Assembly: GCA_012797095.1 (NCBI GenBank)
Contig: JAAZPS010000238.1
Location: forward strand, 1 to 12,014
Origin: Bacillota bacterium
GTDB lineage: Bacteria; Bacillota; Dethiobacteria; DTU022
Direction: 5' to 3'
DNA: 12,014 nucleotides
A model generated the notes under the pieces. It saw only the letters and a list, made by a program, of their open reading frames with translations, made no database searches and was not told the origin of the DNA. Positions 1 to 8,000 of the stretch are shown in pieces (position 1 is the stretch's first letter; the number at the start of each line of letters is the position of its first letter). A program made the translations under genes and the position numbers.

Positions 1-1
1 A

Positions 2-469
2 CCACCGATAGTGAGCGAAAGCCTTGTTCGCTTCAGCCATCTTGTGGGTATCCTCTTTCTTCTTCATGGTCGCTCCGATGCCGTTGGAGGCATCGAGAAT
101 CTCCCCGGCCAGCCGCTGCGGCATCGTCTTCTCGCCCCGTTTCCTGGCAAAAGCGATCATCCAGCGGATCGCAAGCATGCTCTTGCGATAGGGAGACACC
201 TCTACCGGAACCTGGTAGGTGGCGCCGCCGACCCGGCGGGGTTTAACCTCGAGAACCGGCGAAACATTGCGCACGGCGGTCTCAAAAACTTCCTGCGGAT
301 CTTTCCCTGTTTTTTCACGGATAATATCAAAAGCTTCATAGAATATCCGCTGGGCGATACCCTTTTTCCCGTCGTACATCAGCTTATTGATAAATTTGGC
401 CACCAACTTGCTGTTGTATACCGGATCCGCCAGGATCTCCCGCCTGGCTACAGGGCCTTTACGTGGCAT
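2..469 (-). CDS. rpsG: 30S ribosomal protein S7 (stop codon off the window edge)
   Basis: S7 is the primary 16S rRNA binder that organises the 30S head and lines the E site. From ATG at 469 the frame gives 156 codons: it opens MPRKGPVARREILADP, contains the S7 block KPRRVGGATYQVPVEV, and ends HKMAEANKAFAHYRW. Bacillus S7 also has 156 residues and ends in YRW, so the protein is complete and base 1 is the first base (T) of the stop codon. The ribosome binding site reads AAGGGGTGA, about ten bases before the ATG. The gap after rpsL is 49 bases, with no terminator or promoter seen, so it is probably co-transcribed with rpsL. In related genomes fusA and tuf follow; that would lie outside this window. 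Identification is near certain; only the stop is unseen. Confidence 0.97.
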   Translation of the reverse strand, partial: MPRKGPVARREILADPVYNSKLVAKFINKLMYDGKKGIAQRIFYEAFDIIREKTGKDPQEVFETAVRNVSPVLEVKPRRVGGATYQVPVEVSPYRKSMLAIRWMIAFARKRGEKTMPQRLAGEILDASNGIGATMKKKEDTHKMAEANKAFAHYRW

Positions 470-518
470 CCTTCAATCACCCCTTGCCAAATAAGATTAC
501 GATCTATTCTTACCTATC

Positions 519-893
519 CTACGCCCTCGGTTTCTTGGTTCCATACTTTGAACGGGCCTGGGCCCTATTTTCAACCCCGGCGGCATCGAGCGCTCCGCGA
601 ACAAGGTGATAGCGAACCCCCGGCAGGTCCTTGACCCGGCCGCCCCTGACCAGCACCACGGAGTGCTCCTGGAGATTATGACCGATTCCCGGAATATAGG
701 CGGTAACTTCGATCCCATTGGTCAGACGGACACGGGCAATCTTCCGCAGAGCCGAGTTCGGTTTCTTCGGCGTCGTCGTGGAGACCCTGGTGCAGACTCC
801 TCTTTTCTGCGGGCAGCGATCCAGGGCCGGTGCACCCGATTTATGGGTCTGTTTCCGGCGGCCTTTGCGAACCAACTGATTTAAGGTCGGCAA
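519..893 (-). CDS. rpsL: 30S ribosomal protein S12, TTG start
   Basis: S12 sits at the decoding centre and controls accuracy of tRNA selection. The 124-residue product starts MPTLNQLVRKGRRK. It contains TPKKPNSALRK, with Lys43 and Lys44, and GGRVKDLPGVRY, with Lys88, Asp89 and Pro91. These are the wild-type residues at the usual streptomycin-resistance sites, so a sensitive form is expected. The frame stays open upstream, but family alignment and the ribosome binding site AAAGGGGGTGG, seven bases ahead, fix the start at the TTG at 893. That site overlaps the TAA stop of the L7Ae gene; the two genes are 13 bases apart and probably translationally coupled. The length is that of E. coli and clostridial S12; Bacillus S12, as I recall, has about 14 more residues. 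Confidence 0.97.
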   Translation of the reverse strand: MPTLNQLVRKGRRKQTHKSGAPALDRCPQKRGVCTRVSTTTPKKPNSALRKIARVRLTNGIEVTAYIPGIGHNLQEHSVVLVRGGRVKDLPGVRYHLVRGALDAAGVENRAQARSKYGTKKPRA

Positions 894-897
894 CAGT

Positions 898-908
898 CCA
901 CCCCCTTT
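898..908 (-). promoter_or_regulatory. rpsL ribosome binding site that decides a TTG start
   Basis: The minus strand reads AAAGGGGGTGG followed by GACTG and then the TTG of rpsL. The G-run ends seven bases before the TTG, an ideal distance. The AA of the upstream TAA stop is part of the site, so ribosomes finishing the L7Ae gene release directly on it. Confidence 0.8.
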
Positions 909-1170
909 AAAATTCAATAATAGCAGCGGTAGCTGCATTAACCTTGATTCCACAGATCTTTCCCAGACAGGACATGGTCTCCAGATAGTGGATCTCGATC
1001 CCATTCTCTTCGGCGAGAGCGGCCACCGGCGCGGTGATTTTCTCTTCGGCGTCACGGGCCAGAAGGATCATGACCGCTTCGCCACTTTCCAGCGCCTTCA
1101 GGGTCTGTTTTGTCCCGACAACCTTGCGGCGGGCCAGGGAGATCCGGGCCGCCAGTTCATCGTTACTCAA
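907..1170 (-). CDS. L7Ae-family RNA-binding protein (YbxF-like), TTG start
   Basis: This is a small L7Ae/L30e/S12e/Gadd45-fold protein, the family called YbxF or L7Ae-like in Bacillus, whose members bind kink-turn RNA. The 87-residue product starts MSNDELAARISLARRKVVGTKQTLKALESGE in two parts, the key motif being GTKQT at about 19-23, where the family contacts RNA. It ends in the family pattern MSCLGKICGIKVNAATAAI. The frame is open up to 1251, but the extra residues do not resemble the family, and a GAGAGG site nine bases before the TTG at 1170 supports the short form. Its position between rpoC and rpsL is the classical Bacillota place. A four-base-pair hairpin (GAGG-TTGC-CCTC, 1172-1183) could partly cover the binding site. 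The cellular role of this family is not settled. Confidence 0.9.
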   Translation of the reverse strand: MSNDELAARISLARRKVVGTKQTLKALESGEAVMILLARDAEEKITAPVAALAEENGIEIHYLETMSCLGKICGIKVNAATAAIIEF

Positions 1171-1212
1171 GGAGGGCAACCTCTCTTTCCTGAAGCCGTT
1201 CTCTAAAACGCA

Positions 1213-1248
1213 CTTTACGATTTTATCACCGGCAGCGGGGGTTGTCAA
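1213..1248 (-). promoter_or_regulatory. Sigma-A-type promoter for L7Ae-rpsL-rpsG
   Basis: The minus strand carries a perfect -35 TTGACA (1243-1248), a 17-base spacer, and the -10 TAAAAT (1220-1225) preceded by TGA, an extended -10 element. A-rich sequence lies upstream of the -35. Transcription would start near 1213-1215, about 43 bases before the TTG of the L7Ae gene. It lies wholly in the 123-base gap after rpoC. No terminator follows rpoC, so readthrough from rpoBC is also likely. Start site and activity are inferred, not measured. Confidence 0.75.
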
Positions 1249-1293
1249 CAAACTTTTGCCTTTTACCCCTTTTCTCCGCAGCCGGCGCCGCCT

Positions 1294-4200
1294 TCAAGAC
1301 TCGGACGAAGCAGCCTGCTCCGGAACCGCCCCTTCCTCCGGAACAAGCACTGCCGTCTTCTCCCCGACAGCTTCTCTCTCCGGTTGCGGTACTTCGGCTG
1401 CCACCTTGACCGTTTCACCGGGCGCATGCACCCGGATATTGCGGTAGCGGGACATGCCGGTGCCGGCCGGGATCAGCTTGCCGATGATCACATTCTCTTT
1501 CAATCCCAGCAGATCATCCTGCTTGCCCTTGATCGCCGCATCGGTCAGAACGCGAGTCGTCTCCTGGAAGGAGGCCGCCGAGAGAAACGAATCGGTAGCC
1601 AGGGAGGCCTTGGTGATCCCCAGGAGCATCGGCCTGGCCAGGGCCGGATTGCCGCCCTCTTCCTTGACCTTTTCATTGATATCATCGAAGTAGAAACTGT
1701 CAACAAGACCGCCCGGCAGCAGATCCGTATCACCGGGATCGGTCACCTTCACTTTTTTCAGCATCTGGCGGATGATCACTTCGATATGCTTGTCGTTGAT
1801 ATCGACCCCCTGCATCCGGTAGACCCACTGGACCTCCTGAAGCAGGTAGAGCTGCACGCCGCGGACCCCTTTTACCTTGAGCAACTCGTGAGGGTTGATC
1901 GAGCCCTCGGTCAGCTCGTCGCCGGCGCTGACCTTCTGCCCATCTTCCACTTTCAACCGGGCCCCGTACGGCACCGGGTAGATCCGCACCTCTTCATGCT
2001 TCGAAACAACCTTCAGCTCCCGCTTGTAGCGCGTTTCCTGAATATCGACGATCCCGGAAACTTCCGAGATAAGCGACTGCCCCTTCGGTTTGCGCGCCTC
2101 GAAAAGCTCTTCCACCCGCGGCAGACCCTGGGTGATATCGTCTCCGGCCACTCCACCAGTATGGAAGGTGCGCATGGTCAGCTGCGTGCCCGGCTCGCCG
2201 ATGGACTGCGCTGCGATGATCCCAACAGCCTCGCCAACATCGACTATCTTGCCTGTGGCCAGGTTGCGGCCGTAGCACTTGACGCAGATCCCGTGGCGGG
2301 TGCGGCAGGTGAGGGCGGAACGAAAGCGAACTTCGGTAATGCCCAGAGCGGCGATCTCATCGGCGATATCTTCATCGATGAGCTCGTTGCGCTCGACGAG
2401 CACCTCTCCGCTCTCGGGATGATAGATCGGCTCCAGGGCAAAACGGCCGACAATCCGCTTGACTGCCTCTTTCAGATCACTGCCGTTATCGAGGTACTCG
2501 CTCAGGCTGATCCCCTGACCGGTGCCGCAATCGTCCTCCCGGATGATCACATCCTGAACTACATCGACCAACCGCCTGGTCAGGTAGCCGGAGTCGGCGG
2601 TTTTCAAGGCGGTATCGGCCAGCCCTTTGCGGGCGCCGTGCGTGGAGATAAAGTATTCCAGCACGGTCAGTCCCTCGCGGAAATTGGCCTTGATCGGCAG
2701 GTCGATAATCCGTCCGGAAGGGTCGGCCATGAGGCCGCGCATTCCGGCCAGCTGGGTGATCTGCGATTCATTGCCCCGCGCACCCGAGTGCGCCATCATA
2801 TAGATGGGGTTCAGCTCGTCGAGCCGCTCCATCAGGGAACGGGTGATCTCCTCTTTGCTGTTGCTCCAGATCTCGATAACATGATCGTAGCGCTCCTTTT
2901 CCGTGATCAGGCCGCGTAAAAAGTTCTCTTCAGTGGCCCAGACCAGCTCCTCAGCCTGCTGGAGCAGCTCCTGTTTATCCGGAGGAACCACGATATCCTC
3001 GATGGCCACGGTGACCCCGGCCCGGGTGGCATAGTGAAAACCCAGCCGTTTGATCTCATCGAGGATCACCGCTGTTTTCGTATGGCCGTACTTGCGGTAG
3101 CAGCGGAAAACAAGCTCTCCCAGAAATTCCTTCTTGATCGGAACATTCCGGGGAACCTTTTCAAGCACCGCTTCGGGATCCAGTCCGCGCAGGGGAATAA
3201 AATTTCGCTCCGGCAGGCAGTCGGCAAATTCGGTACTATCCTCGGCATTGTTGATAAAGGGAAAATCAAGGGGAAAGATATCATTGAAGATAACCTTACC
3301 CACCGTTGTCAGCAGATATTTTTTACGCCGGACGAAGGGGCGGCCCCTGAAGCCGGAGGCCCGGATCAGAATACGGGCATGCAGATCCAGATAGCCCAGC
3401 TCGTACGCTGTGAGCGCCTCTTCGGGATCGATGAAGACGCCCCCCTCACCCCTGGCACCTTCCTTTTCCAGGGTAAGGTAGTAGCACCCCAGCACCATAT
3501 CCTGGGTTGGGGTGACCACCGGACGCCCGTCCTTGGGATTGAGAATATTTTGTGCCGCCAGCATGAGCAGCCTTGCTTCGGCCTGCGCCTCCGCGGAAAG
3601 GGGTACATGAACCGCCATCTGGTCACCGTCAAAATCGGCATTGTAGGCCACACAGACCAGGGGATGGATCTGGATCGCTCTCCCCTCGACCAGCACCGGT
3701 TCAAAGGCCTGGATCCCCAGACGGTGCAGGGTCGGAGCACGGTTCAGGAGCACCGGATGCTCCTTGATCACCTCTTCGAGAACATCCCAGACTTCGGGGC
3801 GAACCTTCTCCACCATCCGCTTGGCGCTCTTGATATTATGGGCCAGCTCATCGTTAACCAGACGTTTCATCACGAAAGGCTTGAACAGCTCCAGGGCCAT
3901 CTCCTTGGGCAGACCACACTGGTAAAGCTTCAGATCGGGCCCGACCACAATAACGGAGCGCCCGGAATAGTCGACCCGCTTGCCCAGGAGATTCTGGCGA
4001 AAACGGCCCTGCTTTCCCTTGAGCATATCGCTGAGCGATTTCAGGGGACGGTTGCCCGGACCGGTAACCGGACGGCCTCTCCTGCCATTATCGATGAGCG
4101 CATCGACCGCTTCCTGAAGCATCCTCTTCTCGTTGCGCACGATGATGTTGGGGGCCCCCAGATCGAGAAGACGCTTCAACCGGTTGTTGCGGTTGATCAC

Positions 4201-4995
4201 CCGGCGGTAAAGATCGTTCAGATCGGAGGTGGCAAACCTTCCCCCGTCCAGCTGGACCATGGGTCGCAGATCGGGGGGAATTACCGGGATCACATCGAGA
4301 ATCATCCAGTCGGGATGATTGCCGGATTGGTGAAATGCCTCCACCACCTCCAGGCGGCGCGTTGCCCGCAGCTTTTTCTGACCGCTGGAGTTTTTCAACT
4401 CGCTGCGCAGATCTGCGGCAAGATCTTTCAGGTTGATCTCCTCGAGCAATCTCTTGACCGCCTCGGCACCCATCTCCGCCTTGAACCCTTTTCCTTCCTT
4501 GAACAGGGCGTCATATTTATCGCGATACTCGCGGTATTCCACCTCTGTGAGCAGCTGTTTCTTGCTCAAAATGGTCTCTCCCGGATCGATAACCACGTAC
4601 GAGGCAAAATAGAGCACCCGCTCCAGCGAGCGCGGCGACATATCCAGCAGCAGCCCCATGCGGCTAGGGATCCCTTTGAAATACCAGATATGGGAGACCG
4701 GAGCGGCCAGCTCGATATGACCCATCCGCTCGCGGCGCACCTTGGCCCGGGTCACCTCCACGCCGCAGCGGTCGCAGACAATACCGCGGTAGCGGATCCG
4801 CTTATATTTACCACAATTGCATTCCCAGTCTTTCTGCGGACCAAAAATCTTTTCACAAAAGAGCCCCTCACGCTCGGGCTTAAGGGTGCGATAATTGATC
4901 GTCTCCGGCTTCTTCACCTCACCACGAGACCAGGCCCTGATCTGCTCCGATGAGGCCAAACCGATCTTCAAGGCATCAAAGCTGTTTACATCCAA
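1294..4995 (-). CDS. rpoC: DNA-directed RNA polymerase subunit beta', TTG start
   Basis: Beta' holds the catalytic magnesium of RNA polymerase. The 1233-residue protein has, in order: the N-terminal zinc site C59, C61, C74, C77; the clamp and rudder region with GRRGRPVTGPGNRPLKSLSD; the active-site loop NADFDGD at 452-458, with metal-binding D454, D456 and D458; the bridge helix at about 750-800; the second zinc site C823, C897, C904, C907; and the trigger loop MRTFHTGG with M941 and catalytic-region H945. No large insertion interrupts the trigger loop, as is usual in Bacillota. The C-terminus ends in about 30 Pro/Glu/Ala-rich residues beyond the conserved fold. The start MDVNSFDALKIGLAS fits clostridial homologues and uses TTG, with AAAGGAG ten bases ahead. 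The gap from rpoB is 57 bases. Confidence 0.98.
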   Translation of the reverse strand: MDVNSFDALKIGLASSEQIRAWSRGEVKKPETINYRTLKPEREGLFCEKIFGPQKDWECNCGKYKRIRYRGIVCDRCGVEVTRAKVRRERMGHIELAAPVSHIWYFKGIPSRMGLLLDMSPRSLERVLYFASYVVIDPGETILSKKQLLTEVEYREYRDKYDALFKEGKGFKAEMGAEAVKRLLEEINLKDLAADLRSELKNSSGQKKLRATRRLEVVEAFHQSGNHPDWMILDVIPVIPPDLRPMVQLDGGRFATSDLNDLYRRVINRNNRLKRLLDLGAPNIIVRNEKRMLQEAVDALIDNGRRGRPVTGPGNRPLKSLSDMLKGKQGRFRQNLLGKRVDYSGRSVIVVGPDLKLYQCGLPKEMALELFKPFVMKRLVNDELAHNIKSAKRMVEKVRPEVWDVLEEVIKEHPVLLNRAPTLHRLGIQAFEPVLVEGRAIQIHPLVCVAYNADFDGDQMAVHVPLSAEAQAEARLLMLAAQNILNPKDGRPVVTPTQDMVLGCYYLTLEKEGARGEGGVFIDPEEALTAYELGYLDLHARILIRASGFRGRPFVRRKKYLLTTVGKVIFNDIFPLDFPFINNAEDSTEFADCLPERNFIPLRGLDPEAVLEKVPRNVPIKKEFLGELVFRCYRKYGHTKTAVILDEIKRLGFHYATRAGVTVAIEDIVVPPDKQELLQQAEELVWATEENFLRGLITEKERYDHVIEIWSNSKEEITRSLMERLDELNPIYMMAHSGARGNESQITQLAGMRGLMADPSGRIIDLPIKANFREGLTVLEYFISTHGARKGLADTALKTADSGYLTRRLVDVVQDVIIREDDCGTGQGISLSEYLDNGSDLKEAVKRIVGRFALEPIYHPESGEVLVERNELIDEDIADEIAALGITEVRFRSALTCRTRHGICVKCYGRNLATGKIVDVGEAVGIIAAQSIGEPGTQLTMRTFHTGGVAGDDITQGLPRVEELFEARKPKGQSLISEVSGIVDIQETRYKRELKVVSKHEEVRIYPVPYGARLKVEDGQKVSAGDELTEGSINPHELLKVKGVRGVQLYLLQEVQWVYRMQGVDINDKHIEVIIRQMLKKVKVTDPGDTDLLPGGLVDSFYFDDINEKVKEEGGNPALARPMLLGITKASLATDSFLSAASFQETTRVLTDAAIKGKQDDLLGLKENVIIGKLIPAGTGMSRYRNIRVHAPGETVKVAAEVPQPEREAVGEKTAVLVPEEGAVPEQAASSES

Positions 4996-5005
4996 ATATG
5001 TTTCG

Positions 5006-5036
5006 CTCCTTTCGCCGGATTGAAAACTAAAATCCG
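5006..5036 (-). promoter_or_regulatory. rpoB-rpoC gap: small hairpin and rpoC ribosome binding site
   Basis: The gap holds an inverted repeat CGGATT/AATCCG (5016-5021 and 5031-5036) with a nine-base loop, followed by the AAAGGAG site (5006-5012) ten bases before the TTG of rpoC. There is no T-run, so it is not a terminator; it might protect or pace the message between the two genes. The binding site is clear; a role for the hairpin is a guess. Confidence 0.5.
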
Positions 5037-5052
5037 TGAAACCCTTACCCCG

Positions 5053-8000
5053 TTAATCCTTTTTCCGCAATTTGCGCGAAGAGGGGGCCGGAGCATCCTC
5101 TTCAGCAGCATCTTCCTCGATATCTTCGTCTTCCATCTCTTTGAGCTGCTCCAGGGATATCTCATCAATGGTCCCGGCTTCAACCGCAGCCAGCGCCGGA
5201 GTCCGCTCCAGCATCTCGTCTGCTTCGTCTATATCATCTGCTTCGTCTGCTTCGTCTGCTTCATCTATATCATCTGCTTCATCCGCCTCGTCTGCTTCGT
5301 CTGCTACCTTCCCTGCCCTTTTCTCTTTTACCGGGTTTTTCACGACCTTCTCTTCGCCGCGATCAGGCAGCCGGCCGTAGCCATCGGCATCATCGTCACC
5401 GGTCTCGAAACCCTCTATATTCACGTCGAGACGGCGGTAATCGGCCTCCTCATCGGCTTCCCGGATCTGCACCTCACCCTTTTCCTCGCTGAGCACCTTG
5501 ACATCAAGGCAGAGGCTCTGCAGCTCTTTCACCAGCACCTTGAACGATTCCGGAACACCGGGCTCGGGTATATTCTCCCCCTTGACGATCGCTTCGTAGG
5601 TCTTGACCCGCCCGATGACATCATCGGATTTAACAGTCAAGATCTCCTGCAGGGTATAGGCAGCGCCGTACGCCTCAAGAGCCCAGACCTCCATCTCGCC
5701 AAAGCGCTGGCCGCCGAACTGGGCTTTACCGCCCAGAGGCTGCTGCGTCACCAGTGAATAAGGACCGGTGGAGCGGGCATGAATCTTATCATCAACCAGG
5801 TGCGCCAACTTCAGCATATAGACGTACCCGACCGTCACTTCATTGTCGAAGGGTTCGCCGCTGCGGCCGTCAAAAAGGACCGTCTTCCCTTTCTGGGCCA
5901 ATCCGGCCTCCCTGAAGGAGGCAAAGACATCTTCCTCGACCGCTCCATCAAATACCGGGGAAGCAACATAGATCCCCAGAACCTTGGCCGCCCAGCCGAG
6001 ATGAGTCTCCAGCACCTGTCCGATATTCATCCTCGAGGGAACGCCCAGGGGATTGAGCACAATTTCAACGGGCGTGCCGTCGGGCAGGTAGGGCATATCC
6101 TCTTCCGGAAGGATCCGGGCAATCACGCCCTTGTTGCCGTGCCGCCCCGCCATCTTGTCCCCCTCAGATATCTTCCGTTTCTGGGCCACATAGACCCGCA
6201 CCAGCTGATTGACCCCGGGAGAGAGCTCGTCGCCCTCTTCCCGAGAAAAGACCTTCACATCGACAACGATACCGGACTCACCGTGGGGCACCCGCAGCGA
6301 GGTATCCCTCACCTCGCGAGCTTTTTCACCGAAGATGGCCCGTAAAAGCCTCTCCTCGGCAGTCAGTTCGGTCTCACCCTTGGGGGTTACCTTGCCGACA
6401 AGGATATCCCCGGAGCGCACCTCGGCGCCGGAGCGAACAATCCCCCGGGCATCGAGATCCCGGAGAGCTTCCTCACCCACATTGGGAATGTCGCGGGTGA
6501 TCTCCTCCGGTCCGAGCTTGGTATCGCGGGCTTCCGCTTCATATTCCTCGATATGGATCGAGGTAAAGACGTCCTCCTTGACCAGCTTCTCGCTGAGCAA
6601 GATCGCATCCTCGTAGTTGAACCCTTCCCAGGGCAGAAACGCGGTCAGGACATTGCGCCCCAGGGCCAGCTCGCCCCGGCTGGTGCAGGCACCGTCAGCG
6701 ATAACCTCACCGACCTTGACCCGCTGACCCCGCGTAACCGCAGGGTGCTGGTTGACACAGGTGCCCTGGTTGGAACGCTTGAACTTTTGTAGTGTATAGA
6801 TATCCACACCGCTGCTTCCCCAGGAGGAATAACCGGCTTCAAATTTTTCCCCGGTGCGGCCGTTGATCAGGTAGTTGGGACCGTCGGGATCTTCGGCACG
6901 CCGGATGGCGATCTCCGTGGAGGTTACCCGGGTAACCTCGCCATCGGCCCGGCAGATCACGAGCGCCCCCGAATCATAGGCCACCTTCTGCTCCAGCCCC
7001 GTCCCGACAAGGGGCGCTTCGGTCTGCAGCAGCGGCACCGCCTGGCGCTGCATATTTGCACCCATCAGGGCCCGGTTGGCATCATCATTTTCCAGGAAGG
7101 GGATCAGGGCGGTGGCCACACTGACCAGCTGTTTCGGTGAGACGTCCATGTAATCCACTTCCTGGGGGTTGCGGAGAACCGTATCGTACTGGTAGCGGCA
7201 GGTAACCCGGTTGCCGATAAAACAGCCCTCACTGTCCAGCTCGGCGTTGGCCTGGGCGATGACATACTTGTCTTCGTCATCGGCGGTCAGATAAACGATC
7301 TCGTCGGTCACCCGCCCGTCCTTCTTGTCCACCTTCCGGTACGGGGTTTCGATGAAGCCGTAGTTGTTGATCTGGGCGTAGGTGCTCAGCGAACCGATCA
7401 GTCCGATATTGGGACCTTCCGGTGTTTCGATGGGACAGACCCTCCCGTAGTGAGAGTGGTGCACGTCGCGGACCTCAAAACCGGCCCGCTCACGGCGCAG
7501 CCCGCCCGGCCCGAGGGCACTGAGGCGCCTCTTGTGAGTCAGCTCGGCCAGGGGATTGGTCTGATCCATGAACTGGGAAAGCTGGCTGCTACCAAAAAAT
7601 TCCTTGATCGAGGCGATCACCGGCCGGATATTGATCAGCGCTTGTGGGGTGATCGCATCAACATCCTGGATCGTCATCCTCTCCCGGACGACCCGCTCCA
7701 TCCTGGACAAACCGATCCTGAACTGGTTCTGGAGCAGCTCGCCGACCCCGCGCAGGCGGCGGTTGCCGAGGTGATCGATATCGTCGGCCTCGCCAAACCC
7801 GTCCATCAGGTTGAGGATATAGCCGATGGTGGCAACAATATCCTCGGGGACGAGATGCTTCGTCTCCGGATCCACGGTGCCGTTGCTCAGCACCAGACAG
7901 CTTCCGCCACGGTGCGCCACCCGGACCCGGGAAAAACCAAATTCATCTATCTTCCGGGCGATCTCATCATCGATCGGCGTTCCTGCGGAGAAAAGAACCT

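Noticed and set aside
894..1055. A longer N-terminus for S12.
   Set aside because: The extra residues overlap the L7Ae gene and do not resemble S12; the family N-terminus and ribosome binding site both point to 893.
1171..1251. A longer N-terminus for the L7Ae protein.
   Set aside because: The extension would start upstream of the predicted transcription start and is absent from the family.
1384..4953. Two long plus-strand open frames opposite rpoC (about 511 and 639 codons).
   Set aside because: They lie wholly opposite a well conserved gene, match no family I know, and are what strong GC bias at third codon positions produces on the other strand.
4984..4995. An out-of-frame ATG followed directly by TAA overlapping the TTG start of rpoC.
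   Set aside because: A minimal start-stop might affect initiation, but such a short pattern arises easily by chance, and the ribosome binding site spacing serves the TTG.
5020..5757. A 245-codon plus-strand frame opposite the end of rpoB, with a Phe/Cys/Ile-rich repeat that looks membrane-like.
   Set aside because: The hydrophobic repeat is the mirror of the DEA-coding repeat in rpoB; there is no sign of an independent gene.
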